Part shown: positions 12,096 through 22,779 of the stretch, one piece after another | Layout of the letters: each line of letters starts with the position of its first letter | Position numbering within the stretch: the first letter of the stretch is position 1 | NCBI RefSeq assembly: GCF_016801865.2 | Contig: NC_068939.1 | Location: 180,328,721-180,392,720, forward strand | Origin: Culex pipiens pallens | Taxonomy: Eukaryota; Arthropoda; Insecta; Diptera; Culicidae | Reading direction: 5' to 3' | DNA: 64,000 nucleotides | Translations under genes and position numbers: made by a program | The notes under the pieces: generated by a model | The model's input: the letters and a program-made list of their open reading frames with translations, nothing else | What the model was told of the DNA's origin: nothing | The model's database searches: none

Positions 12096-13499
12096 ATGCC
12101 AAAGGCCGGCCGTGGCCGTGGCAGTTCGAGTGCGGCCTCGAAAAACCCGCGAAGTTCGTCTACCGGCCGTGTGCAAAAAGGTAAACAAACCAACGCCGTG
12201 TCGACCACCATCGCGCAGGGGAGCGTGAGCGCAGAAGGCATCGACAAAAAGTTACTACATCCCGGATATGTTCCGAGATCACCAGTGCGAACCCATTCAG
12301 GTACTTCCGGTGCCACGACCAACACGTCAACATCCGCCAACATTCCCATCAGGAACGAGTTCCAGATGCTGAGCGACGACGAAGAAAACAACAACACCGA
12401 CGGTAGCAGCACTACCGACGACGACGACGACGATTGTCGTGCACGGAAAAAAGTGCTGACGCCAAAAACGAACAATTCTCCAAAGGAACGTAGACCACCT
12501 CCAATTTTTGTTTTGGACACGTTGGTGGACGATATTGACGAGTTGCTGGAAGGCCTCGGATATTGTCTGAAAATCGGTAAGTCGTCAGTGCAAGTCTACA
12601 CATTTGACAACAAGAACTTCGACCTGGTTGTGGAGAAATTGAAGAGTAAAAACTTCAAGTTCTACACATTCGACCCCGTGCAGAAGACAGCCGTTAAGGT
12701 CGTCTTGCAGGGGTACCAAGACCGCCCGATCTCCGACCTCAAGAAGGACCTCTCGAGTGCTGGAATAACGCCGCGTGACATAAAAGTCCTCTCGCGGAAG
12801 ACAACAGTCACAGGTACACACACACTGTACCTGTTGTACTTCGACCGCGGCACCGTCAAGATTCAAGACCTGCGACGCACTAAGGCGTTGGACGGGTTTT
12901 GGGTAAACTGGCGGTTCTACTCAAAGAACCCGTCGGACGCAGCACAATGCCACCGTTGTCAGAAATTCGGCCACGGCTCGCGGAACTGCAACCTCCCGCC
13001 CCGCTGTGTAAAGTGCGGTGAAACACACCTCTCTGAGGCGTGTGCACTGCCGTGCAAGGCGGACCTGGGGGACAAGGCAGAGCAAACCAAGGCGCGCATC
13101 AAGTGCGCCAACTGTAGAGGTAACCATACCAGCAACTACCGTGGATGCAGTGCACGAAAAAATTACCTCGAGGAGCAGGAAGAGAGGAAGAAGAAAGCAG
13201 CAGCGTCCCACCCTCCTCAGCGAAGTACGAGCGTAACCGTGCCGGCTGCTGGGCAGCGTACGATTCCCGCGGACAACTCAGCATTCCCCCCTGGCTGGGG
13301 GCGATCATTTGCCAGCGTGGTTGCTGCCGGTAGCGGCAATGCGGCCCAGCAAGAAGTCACCGGGGAAGATCTCTTCACCCTGCCAGAGTTCTTTGCTCTC
13401 GCGGGGGAGATGATGTCGAGGTTTCGGACCTGCCGTAACAAGGCGGAGCAATTTCTAGCCCTTGGGGAGCTGATGATCAAGCACATCTACAAAGGATAA
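12096..13499 (+). CDS. LINE ORF1 (gag-like), PRE_C2HC plus three CCHC knuckles
   Basis: 467 residues starting MPKAGRGRGSSSAAS. I chose this ATG over upstream in-frame codons because copy 2 starts at the same methionine and the leader is shared non-coding sequence. Residues 1-125 are basic, then Ser/Thr- and Asp-rich. About 135-284 match the PRE_C2HC-type fold of Jockey-clade gag proteins (GYQDRPISDLKKDL, TLYLLYFDRGTVKI). Residues 285-350 hold three zinc knuckles: CHRCQKFGHGSRNC, CVKCGETHLSEAC and CANCRGNHTSNYRGC. A charged YLEEQEERKKK segment follows. Such proteins bind and chaperone LINE RNA in the RNP. No frame break is present although the element lacks RT, so activity would need a partner LINE. 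It is more likely functional until recently than an old relic. Confidence 0.85.
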   Translation: MPKAGRGRGSSSAASKNPRSSSTGRVQKGKQTNAVSTTIAQGSVSAEGIDKKLLHPGYVPRSPVRTHSGTSGATTNTSTSANIPIRNEFQMLSDDEENNNTDGSSTTDDDDDDCRARKKVLTPKTNNSPKERRPPPIFVLDTLVDDIDELLEGLGYCLKIGKSSVQVYTFDNKNFDLVVEKLKSKNFKFYTFDPVQKTAVKVVLQGYQDRPISDLKKDLSSAGITPRDIKVLSRKTTVTGTHTLYLLYFDRGTVKIQDLRRTKALDGFWVNWRFYSKNPSDAAQCHRCQKFGHGSRNCNLPPRCVKCGETHLSEACALPCKADLGDKAEQTKARIKCANCRGNHTSNYRGCSARKNYLEEQEERKKKAAASHPPQRSTSVTVPAAGQRTIPADNSAFPPGWGRSFASVVAAGSGNAAQQEVTGEDLFTLPEFFALAGEMMSRFRTCRNKAEQFLALGELMIKHIYKG

Positions 13500-13693
13500 A
13501 ATACTGTGATTTAGTTATAAGCTTTTTCCTTTGCAATTCTAGCAAGTTTTTTTTTATTTTTCTTGCTCTTGTTAGTGCCATAGTTATAGAAATAATTGTT
13601 CCAAAAGGGATTATGATGCAACACACAGCTGAAAGGAACTCCAAAACTCTGTTATGAATTGCAAAAGAACTGATTGTATCTTGATTATTCACC

Positions 13694-13716
13694 AATAAAA
13701 CCGAATTAATTAATTA
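13694..13716 (+). terminator. Polyadenylation signal and AATT tail of half-LINE copy 1
   Basis: AATAAA at 13694-13699 is followed by ACCGAATTAATTAATT just before the target duplication. Copy 2 ends AATAAAACCGAATT plus further GAATT units, so the tail grows by short repeats rather than poly(A). Confidence 0.7.
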
Positions 13717-13728
13717 AAAATTTAAGAT

Positions 13729-14117
13729 ATCTCGAGTTAAAAGATAACACTCCTGATTTTTTCATCGTTTGTAATGGTAGGGGAGACCCTTTCAAATGCA
13801 TCATGGCGCTCAAAATTTTACCTGCGCTTGTCCGACATATTTGAGTTTAATTGCATCTCTTTAACCTTAAAATGGCTGTAACCTGGGTGCTGAAAACACA
13901 GAATGCAATACAGAAGAATAATTTTCGAATGCTCCCAACTGCTCCTCACTACTACAACTGCACTGCAGATGTAAACATAAACAAAGTAGAAGGCTTTGTT
14001 CAAGCTCAAGCGTGGCATATTGTTTGCGACTGAAGTGACTTGTTTTGAAACATTTTGGTTCTGTTGATGTTAAAGTTTTCGCTGAAAAAATTAAGTGCTT
14101 TGCGCATTTTTGTTTGT
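13729..14117. other. No confident feature
   Basis: Short ORFs on both strands do not resemble known proteins. This may be flanking or intronic sequence of the decayed THAP-type fragment that follows. Confidence 0.3.
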
Positions 14118-14119
14118 AG

Positions 14120-14188
14120 ACTAAACGATGGGCGGCCAAAAAAGGCCTTTTTCATTTTCCACGTGACGAAAAATTGCGTCAGAAGTGA
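14120..14188 (+). pseudogene. THAP zinc-finger-like exon scrap
   Basis: The frame at 14120-14185 reads TKRWAAKKGLFHFPRDEKLR followed by QK and a stop. The HFPRDEKLRQK core is typical of the N-terminal half of THAP domains, found in host transcription factors and P-element-like transposases. TTTTTGTTTGTAG just before could be an acceptor, and A-GTGAGTG at 14184-14191 a donor, so it may be a short exon. The zinc-binding Cys pair that should precede it and the C-terminal His/Cys are not found nearby. Probably a relic; a real small exon cannot be excluded. Confidence 0.45.
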
Positions 14189-14286
14189 GTGAAATTTTGT
14201 GAATCAGAAAAACAACCGAATGGAAGTTCCGAGATTATGTGTCTTTGATAATATCGGAGTAAGATTATTTAATATTATTTGGCAGG

Positions 14287-14398
14287 TGTCAAATGCTAAA
14301 TCTCGATTTCAACCCTCTTCTTACAATTTGTTGACTTTTAATACCTCAAAAACTCGACTCATTTTTTTTAATCCTGACAAAATAAATTATAGATCAAC
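14287..14398 (+). pseudogene. LINE RT C-terminal scrap
   Basis: The frame reads SYNLLTFNTSKTRLIFF then NPDKINYRS. This resembles the segment just after the FADD block in non-LTR reverse transcriptases (the NxxKT motif). Only about 35 residues remain, with no neighbouring RT motifs. It joins directly to repeat copy B. Confidence 0.45.
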
Positions 14399-14403
14399 AA
14401 ACC

Positions 14404-14690
14404 TTACCCGACAAACTTCGTTCTGCCTTTTTTTTCGTTTGTTGACGTTTTTTTGCTTTTTAGCTTATTCAGCCTCCTGTGATCAAAATTTGATTTTACG
14501 TAACTTTTCCAATACAACCAGCAGATTTTCCGGAATCGGTTCCAGAGTGGCCAAAGTTGTAACTTTTTGGCGTAAAAACCTTCCTTGGGCTTATACGATC
14601 CCAACGCAACAAAGAGCACCACGATCCGACGCTCCGTATTGAACTGATTCGCATTCGAGCAAAACCGTCGAAATTTTTTATATATATAGA
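14404..14690 (+). repeat. Dispersed ~270-bp repeat, copy B
   Basis: It begins TTACCCGACAAACTTCGTTC and ends CCGTCGAAATTTTTTATATA. It is the reverse complement of copy A (1265-1531) with scattered substitutions and small indels. Its nature is unknown, with no Pol III boxes and no terminal inverted repeats seen. Confidence 0.75.
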
Positions 14691-15757
14691 TTACAATACT
14701 TGCCACTTCTTGGTATCATTTTGCAAACAGTAAGTTGGTTCCGCTTTGATAGTTCTTTATTGAGGCCGCTTTGTGAACCACTATTCTGCACCCATGCTGT
14801 AACGTTTGACCCTTTAGTCCGAAATTATTTTTTTAAGCGAAGATGATTGTTTTTAAAGCTCTTTAAGTGCTCAAAACATAACTTTTCTCTAAAACTTAAC
14901 CCTTAATTGCTACGGTTCAATAAAACTGATTTTATAGAGTTTGCTCTGATGCTTTAGACAAAAATAATTCGTAAAAGGCGGAGAAATTTTGTTGTCTTCG
15001 ACAAAGTTGCATGGATTGCTATGCCCACCAACGCTTAGAAATAGAAAAGAATTCCCAAAAATATATCTGGAAAGTTAGATTTTTATAAACTCCCTAATTG
15101 TGAACCACCCTTATTTTCAAACAAACCAAAAGTTGTCTCTTTCCATTTGCAACAACTCTTCCGAAGGCTTTAGCTCCATAACTTCACAATTTCTTGGAAT
15201 AGCAATTTTCACCTAATGATGTGTTCTGGACCACTTTATACTGGTTTTACCAAATTTTACCGATTTGATCTCATTCGATAAGTCTTGGTGTTTGTTTGTA
15301 AGTACCCATTTTAAATTGTATGAATTACCTCAGAAAAAAACATTTCGAACACATCATTTGTTTTAATTTTATACATAAAATGTCATTTTAATACATCCGA
15401 ATCAAACATTTTTTTGAGAACATGCAATTCGTTGCAGTATTTTTCAAGTCTCAATCATATTTTTAAAGTTTACCTGATGCCTACTTATGACTTAGGCTTT
15501 TCTTTTTATTTTAAAGATTTTATTTTTCATAAATTTGGGAAAAAAAAACTAAATTTCAAGCATAGTTCTCAAAACCATTCCGATCTGCAACCCCAAAATT
15601 CAAAATTTGTTTCTAAATTCAAATGCCTGTATTTGATTTAAAATGTATGAAATGAATGTAAACCAATGTTTTCTTCATTGTTAACAATCAATTTGAAAAA
15701 AAAATCAGTAAAAATTGAAAAAAATGCTATTTTTGTTTTGTTTCTTGTTTTTTTTGT
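14691..15757. other. AT-rich non-coding
   Basis: No gene is seen. It contains common AT-rich words (for example TCTTCGACAAAGTTGCATGG near 14994) of the kind found in dispersed mosquito repeats. Confidence 0.35.
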
Positions 15758-17446
15758 GGAAATTTTGAAGGTGGAAAGGAAGGAGCGAGAGAAGGTCCCG
15801 AAAGTGGATGACGCGTGCAACTGTTGCTCGATAAATTTTCCGGGTTTTTCGGTGACAATTTATTGTTTTTGTGGCAAAAGTGGTACGAATCGGTTTGTCT
15901 TATAGTGAACTAATTCGGGAAGGTGAACTTTCCCAGAAAATACCGTGTTTTTGTGTTTTTTTTGCGTTTTTAAAGTCCGGAACATTTTGGATTTTGACGT
16001 TTGTACGATTGAACGGGGAAAAAATCAGAGAGCCAAATTTAGCTGAGAGAGGAGTAATTGTAGTGTTCGACGCTGAGCGACTAGCTTCAACGGAGTGTTG
16101 GGGTGGGAGGGAGGTGTGTGTTTGCGAAACTTCGGTGATGCAGCGCCGAAGCAAACAGATTGTTGTGTCCAGATGACGGTAAACAGAAAGATTGAAACGG
16201 CTAACAGTGGTCCAGTGAGTATGTGCCGTTTAAATTTTTATTGTGGTCTTGTGAAAATATCAAGAAGAGAGTAGGTGAAGCTATGTTGAGTGAGTCTCAG
16301 CAACGAGACCGGCTCGGCAGCCGACAGCATAAAATAGTGAGCGCAGCATAAAGTTGGAGGAAAAGCACTCATAAGAGTTTTGAAAGCTTCGGTTGAGTAT
16401 CGGCAAAGAGAGCGGGAGTGTAATGTCAGTGCCTACTTGGATATGCAGTTGACTGAAAAAGTGTTGTGTGTAGGAAAAGTAATCGCGAAAGTTCAAATTA
16501 TTGAAAGGTGCGATGTTTGCGAGGAGCTGCAAGACTACGCGACGTGGTTCAACAATGTTGAACCAGTATTTCCCATCTCCCGGTGAGTTTGTTCCGAATT
16601 GAAGAGAGAGCCGCAATGAGAGCAGCACGTGAACTGAGTAACTGAGTTACCTGTCACACGGGCCTCTACTGTAGCCTGCTTCAGCAATGAGTGCCATCAC
16701 AGTGTGGCCAAACGGCTTCATTTTTTTTTATTTTCTTCCATATCATAATAATTTTTACAATTATATTTCAATTACGCAGAGCGGATTCGCTCATATGAAT
16801 TTCGCTTATGCGAATGCTCGCTAGATCGAACGATTTCGTGTTAAAAGTATTCAAACGTCTACATCAGTTTTCGAACTGATGTTTGTATTTCAACCCCTTT
16901 GTTTATCATTTTCCGAGCACTATTTTGAAGCTTATGATAGCTGTCAGTCCTTGTAATTAGCGAATCCGCTCAGTAATCTTTTCTTTATCATTCTATTGTT
17001 TTAAACCATATTTTATAATTAATATTGTATTACTTATATGATAACATTATATGCCATATTTCATGCTATTAATCAATTTTCCTTTCAGCATACACACTGC
17101 ATAATACACTAAACACACTCCACACAGCAAATTGAAACTATTAATCGGAGCGTTTGGTACGGTATGTCCACGCATCCTTCCTCCCCTGTAGATTCTGTGA
17201 AATGTGATCCGTTCTCAGAATCCTCTCTGCGGTAAACACAACGTAGTAGGGCTGGCCGCTTTAATTTTTGTAATACATTTTCGGGAGTTCTCGGATGTAT
17301 TACAATTATTAATACTGACAAGAAAAGTGCTTGGGGCGTAATCTAATCACAAGACTTTCCAGCATGCTTTCATCGGACTGGCTGCGTTTGTGTTAGATTA
17401 GATTAGATTAGATTAGATTAGATTAGGAAATTTTGAAGGTGGAAAG
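15758..17446 (+). mobile_element. 1.65-kb retroposon with (TTAGA)n tail and 21-bp TSD
   Basis: A 21-base duplication beginning GGAAATTTTGAAGGTGGAA lies at 15758-15778 and 17426-17446. The insert 15779-17425 starts GAAGGAGCGAGAGAAGG, has a G+C-richer leader-like 5' half, and ends in about six TTAGA units. No EN, RT or gag frame is present. It is best read as an internally deleted, non-autonomous LINE derivative (5' and 3' untranslated parts retained) or a long SINE-like element. A MITE is nested at about 16772-16976. Confidence 0.8.
16772..16976. mobile_element. ~200-bp MITE nested in the retroposon
   Basis: AGCGGATTCGCT (16780-16791) and its complement AGCGAATCCGCT (16959-16970) form the core inverted repeats, with outward TTAC and GTAA. 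The interior has a further small palindrome around TCAGTTTTCGAACTGA. It has no ORF. The exact ends are uncertain by a few bases. Confidence 0.6.
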
Positions 17447-18654
17447 ACAAAACATGAAATGAAATTTTGCAATGGCCTCATTAGGATTGACAATTTATTA
17501 AAACAGTACAAACTCGATGATACGAATTAATTCAAATTACTAATTTACAATTTTGAAATAGATTTAAACCATTATTAAATTTTTTAAATCCCTAATTTTC
17601 TTTTGGCATTGAACAAAAATTTCTAAACAACGTTTTACAAATAAAATTTAATTTTCAGAGACGGCAAGAGTGTCACTGTTCTAACCTTTCTCAAGCAAAC
17701 TAAAACATATTTCAGGTTAAACAAAAAAATCACTGAAATTATATAAGTTGGAAAAGGACCAGATATTGAAACACTATACTTTCGATTTTAACGATTTTTG
17801 TTATTTATTAGATAGCAAACAACAAATTACTACAGGAGATTATAATGGGCATTGTGTTCTTTTGAAAACTGAAACGATATTTAATCTCAGAATGATAACA
17901 CATCACCCATAAAAAACCCAACAGTTTTGGAAATACTAAATTTTATTAAGTTTATTGAAAATTAAGCTTGAGTATTAGATTTTAATTTTAGACCACTATC
18001 AAAATGAGGGGACATAAACTTTAAATAGTATAATTTCTAGGCTAAAGGGTAATCAAGTGATCTTTCTAACGAGCCATTAATTTTGAAGATCTGACAACCC
18101 TATTAAAAACATTTTGGTCAAGTAGGTTTCCCATACTGATGGGCTACATATTTCAGAGTGTAATAATACAAAAAAATTATTTTACCCCCAGGATTTTCAC
18201 CAGCAGCAGGATTTTTTGCTGTGTATGCTATGCTTTGCTAATGGTAAATTTTAAATAAAATTGACAGCTGATGACTTGATTCGACCTATTATTGCGGAGA
18301 TGAATGCTTCTCTGACACTTAAAAATAAACAAAGTTAGGTCACTTTCGGGTCATTTATTATAGACAATCAACTATTCAAATTTGACTAAAATAGGGTCGC
18401 AGAACTCGATTTTGATGTTAGAAATAAGAAAATCAATAAATACGAAAAAATAAGTGTGCGTGATTCGATTATTTGAAGTCCCATACAAACCATCGGATAT
18501 TTGATTAAAAATCGTTAACCAACTTAAACCTATCTAATTTGATCAATAAAATTATTTTTTGCAATTCCGTCGTGAAACAACTTACTTTTCCTATCATTCT
18601 TGAACGACGAAATAGCCTACTTTTCTGTACCAAAAATAACAGAATCGAATAGCA
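17447..18654. other. AT-rich non-coding
   Basis: No gene or recognised repeat could be supported. Confidence 0.35.
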
Positions 18655-18830
18655 ACACTTTTCAAAATAAATGCTGAAAAGTTCTACTTTTCAGCACTGA
18701 AATGAGTGCTGAAAAGTTGATTTTTTCAGCACTCTTCGTATTTATCCAACTCGGTGAACCTCGTTGGATAAACGTACGACTCGTGCTGAAAAAATCCTCT
18801 TTATGCAACTTGTTGCATAAACTACTATTT
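18655..18830 (-). repeat. TTTTCAGCAC palindromic repeat
   Basis: TTTTCAGCACTGAAATGAGT and GTGCTGAAAA form a small hairpin, followed by CCAACTCGGTGAACCTCGTTGG and CGACTCGTGCTGAAAAAAT. It is the reverse-orientation relative of the repeat at 5137-5330. Confidence 0.6.
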
Positions 18831-21175
18831 TAGTTACTTGAAACATTGTATGTTTTGTTTATTTTTCCCTAACAAAGAGAGAAAATGATTCAATTCAAAT
18901 TAAAATATGCACATCTTGCTCTAGTGTACAACACAAAAAAAATCGCTTCAGGCCGGCCAAGAAGACAGACAGACATCTCTTTGACATCAATCGGTCCCTC
19001 AATCAGACGTCTCGTGCTTCAGGCTGATAGATTGCCACTCGTTTTTTTTTTCTTCTCCCAGAATCATACATGTTTGTTCGTGTAAAAGAGAGTGTGAAAA
19101 TCGATAGCAAGTGGGTGCAAAAAACGGAAACATTCGTTTTTCAGCAGATCGCCAAAAAAGCGTGAAAACTTTGTACCTGTTTTTGTGTACTCTCTCCCAA
19201 AAAAAAAACAACCCAAAATTGCTTGGAGGAACAAAACAACACCATCGAAAAGCACACATACTAACGGTTTCACTCACATAGACCTGAATTGGGCCTGCGT
19301 TGCGTCACGAAGGCAGAAAGTCAAAGGCGAGCGAAAATGTTGATTTATGGGGATGAGCGTCGTTTGGTGGGTTGATTGATTGATTGATTGGTTACTCGCT
19401 GAGTGATCGATGGATTAATTAGATGTTTTTTTTTAACGCTTCGAATCTCCAAAGAAAGTTTGTTTTGTTTATTTGTTTTGATGCTGAAGATAGTATCTAA
19501 ATCTTAAATTATGATTTCTATTCAAATACTCAATTTCCACAGTTTGATATTCCAGTAAGCTTGCTCCTACGGAAAAAAAAACCTTCAAGTTTTCCATGTA
19601 ACGAGAAACAAAAAGCTCTAATCACAACACGTTTTTCTTCCTTTCTCGTTAAATATAATATAAGTAGCACCTCTTTCGTTCACACCCTGGTTTTACCTCA
19701 CCCCGCGTGCCTCTTTTTTTTTTTGCTCGCTTTTCATAAAATTTACGGCCAAAGGGGGAGTCGCTTTTCATCACTTTGTTTCCTGTCAACAGCAGCGACT
19801 TCCTTCCGACTCGACAGAGTCGACTTTGCCTCTTCGTCGTCGGTCGACCACCAACCACCAGGACGAGGACGTTGCATTGCATACATGAACTTATGAGCGC
19901 AACTTTTAATAAGACGGAGTTCCGAACCCGCGTGGAAAACTGTCGTTCCCCTCGATGGTGTGTGTGTTTCTTTTCATGTTGTGGCGAGGGCGCCTCAACC
20001 GGGTGCATAAATTTTCCGATGCGGAAACGGTCTTTTTCGCTCTCACTTCTTTTTTTTTGCTGTTGTTGTTTTGTTCAAAGGCAGTGGAGCTTCCCTCAGT
20101 TTTTTTTTCTGCTGCTGCTCAGATCTTTGAAGCTTGTAAGGGAAGCTTTCCGAAATGATGTATGAACTTTTGCGCCACGGGACAGAGTTACAGTTTTGGA
20201 GGAGGTGCTTCAAAAGAAACCAAGCGATGCAGAACTAATACGGAGTGGTTTGGTGAATTTCTATGATTTTGAAGTTTTTTTTTTTCTTCATGGAAAGAGA
20301 TAACTAAGTGGAATCATGTTTCAACTTTATCTTTCGAAGCAAATTTAAATTTTTAGTAATATTTATCTCAAACATGTACTAACTTCGAAAATCGGTTGAA
20401 TTTAAATAATTCATCAATTCAATTTAAACAGTTCGTCATTCAAGAGCTATCTTTCGACACATTCAAGTATTTTTCCAGCAGACGGGACATAAGATTGCAC
20501 AAGCAACCAAATGTATGATTTTAAAATATGTTCTCTTTTCAAAAATTATTCAAGTATTGCGTCCACTCGATGATGAATTCAATTGATTCATATATTGTTA
20601 AAGAAACAGTTTGAAAAAACTGCGCAGCAGACATTTATTTTCACAATGCTTCATCAAAAAATAAATAAATTGAAATTAAAAATTGATTGTGTCAATCGAA
20701 TCCACATTAGTTATTTTTCTCCCGCATTGATTATTTTACAATTTTCACGAAAAGTCAAAACTGCGGGGTTGTGCCAAAAAAGATGTTTTTCAATCGATGA
20801 AATCTTGGAAACCACCCATCAGATTTTCAATGTAAAAAAGTGAAACTTAACACAAGTTTCACAATTTCTCAACTCCCTCAAAAACAAATTAATCAGATTT
20901 TCAAACTCATGACTTACATTTTTTAGTTGACGAAATTTCACAAAAGTTTCACATTTTAACATTTAAAATCTGATCAATAGTTTTCAAGTTATCATCGATT
21001 GATTATTGAGGGTCAAGTGAATAGAACTAGAAAACCATTGCAAGGCAAGGACATTTCGCAGCAACCAGAGGTCTGATCAACAATGCTTAAAAAGCTAATT
21101 ATAGGGAATTTTCTCTGCTTTACGAATTCAAATCAATCAAATCAGAGATGGACAAGGTTGAAAACTATTTTTAAA
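18831..21175. other. Unassigned; G+C-richer and T-run-rich at 19550-20260
   Basis: No exon could be framed. 19376-19391 is a short ATTG microsatellite. 19640-20160 is mixed-complexity with long T runs and overlapping meaningless ORFs on both strands. The rest is AT-rich. Possibly intronic or regulatory host DNA. Confidence 0.35.
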
Positions 21176-21468
21176 AATTGAAAGCCTAAACAACTTTGGG
21201 ATAACATTTTTTGTTATGGAATAATACCTCCAACTGTTATTGGGATGATCGGATTAGTTGTTAAAATAACAAAAAAAATAACAAAGATTTGTTCGAAGAA
21301 TAACTCAAAATGTTATTAGTTTGTTATTAGAATAAAAATCCAAAAACAAAAAAAAATAATAACGACGAATAACAAATCTTGTTATAAATTACATAAAATG
21401 TTATTGGCCTAGTATTTTCAAATATCAAAAAATGTTATTCCCACGTTATTTCCGTCTGGTCGGGTATA
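21176..21468 (-). mobile_element. TAACA-rich MITE, copy 1 (one end)
   Basis: It is packed with AATAACA and TGTTATT words and ends TTATTTCCGTCTGGTCGGG (21449-21467), the complement of the CCCGAGCAGACGG end of the family at 40155 and 43155. Its left end is not clear. No ORF. Confidence 0.7.
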
Positions 21469-21908
21469 AACCTGTCCAGTTGTTTGGCAATCATTAGTTT
21501 CCAAAATATCTGGGTAATTCTCTACCAACTCACACGAAATCGGCAAAAGTTGCCCCGACCCCTCTTCGATTTGCGTGAAACTTTGTCCTAAGGGGTAACT
21601 TTTGTCCCTGATCACGAATCCGAGGTCCGTTTTTTGATATCTCGTGACGGATGGGCGGTACGACCCCTTCCATTTTTTAACATGCGAAAAAAGAGGTGTT
21701 TTCTAAGGGCAAATCACTTCTGATACTGAGGTGTGTATAGAGTGTGTATGTAGTCAGTATCATACTCGATATCGTGCGTATGGTATGGACCTCAGTATTA
21801 ATCATTATTACGAAGATTTATTTCAGTGTGGGAACTTTTGACATTTTTCAACGTCAAACTCTGGTGCAGTTGTTTTTATTGTTAGGTTAAGTTTGCTTTG
21901 CTGGTTGA

Positions 21909-22702
21909 TGGAGCGTATTCGGGACACGGCTGGCCAGAAGGGAATCGGCAAGTGGACGGCGATCGTTGCTCTGCACCAGGGCGTTCGGTTACGGTGATCG
22001 GCGAGGCCGTCTTCGCGCGTTGCCTGTCCGGAACGTGCCAAGGCTAGCAAGCAACTCGCCGGGCCGTTCCCCAAACTAAACGTTGCCGACCGTAATACGT
22101 TCCTCACGCACATCCGCAGCGCCGTGTACTGTGCCAACATCGTCTCGTACGGCAATGGCTTTATGCTGCTCCGCAAGGCCGTCAACGAGTACAAGTGGAA
22201 CCTGGACTTCGATGGAATCGCGTTGATGTGGCGTGGAGGTTGCATCATCCGCAGTGTCTTCCTCGAAAACATTCGCAACTCGTTCGTGCGCAATCCGGCG
22301 ATGTCGCATCTGCTGCTGGACAACTTCTTCAAGAACGCCATCGTGAAGAACCAGCAGTGATGGTGTAAGGTCGTCCCAGTGCCGGTCATGTCCGCCGCGC
22401 TGAGCTTCTTCGATGGCTACCTCTCGGAGCGACTGTCCGCGAATCTGCTGCAGGCCCAGCGGGACTACCTTGGGGCGCATACGTACGAGCTGCTTGGCAA
22501 GAAGCAAAGTTTGTGCACACCAACTGGACCGGCAATGGCGGCAACGTTTCCGCTACTACTCATCTGGCCCAATGTGACGAGCACGATGCCGCTGGTTGAT
22601 TCCGCTACATTCCGTTGAACAAAGGACACCGTCTCCATTAATCGTTATTTATTGTTGCCCATTCGGTTAGATTTCGAAATTGTTTTCTTTTTTGTAATAA
22701 AA
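21909..22702 (+). pseudogene. 6-phosphogluconate dehydrogenase fragment, broken
   Basis: The C-terminal part of 6PGDH of the oxidative pentose phosphate pathway (6-phosphogluconate to ribulose-5-phosphate) is recognisable in shifting frames. In order: ERIRDTAGQKGIGKWTAIVA, then VTVIGEAVFARCL, then GFMLLRKAVNEYKWNL, IALMWRGGCIIRSVFL, SAALSFFDGY, LLQAQRDYLGAHTYELLG and HTNWTGNGGNVSA. At least three frame changes and a stop after KNQQ with a short deletion make it non-functional. Coding similarity starts abruptly inside the protein, with no N-terminal NADP-binding domain. AATAAA at 22697 suggests that a 3' UTR was carried too. No introns are evident over this span, so a captured retrocopy or a captured single exon both fit. 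Confidence 0.9.
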
Positions 22703-22779
22703 GTGGTTGTTTAGGGTTTTGTCTATTTTTATTTACATTTTGACAAGTATCTACTGATTAAATTCATAAATATTATGTT

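Larger units (their letters stand above)
11969..13728 (+). mobile_element. ORF1-only LINE ('half-LINE'), copy 1
   Basis: The 12-bp duplication AAAATTTAAGAT lies at 11969-11980 and 13717-13728, enclosing a ~1.74-kb element. It has a ~115-bp 5' leader, an intact ORF1 (12096-13499), a ~200-bp 3' region with AATAAA at 13694, and a short (AATT)n tail. No endonuclease or reverse transcriptase follows ORF1. The copy at 54562-56326 has the same structure from end to end, so the missing ORF2 is a family trait rather than a local deletion. Confidence 0.85.

Noticed and set aside
15779..16215. Host 5' UTR exon with a donor near 16215
   Set aside because: The segment is inside an insertion bounded by a 21-bp target duplication, so it is part of the retroposon.
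16380..16586. 68-aa ORF ending at a GTGAGT, as a coding exon
   Set aside because: It starts at a non-ATG codon and lies wholly inside the TSD-bounded retroposon.
17395..17426. Telomere-like TTAGA repeats
   Set aside because: The motif is TTAGA, not TTAGG, it is about six units long, and it ends exactly at a retroposon target duplication.
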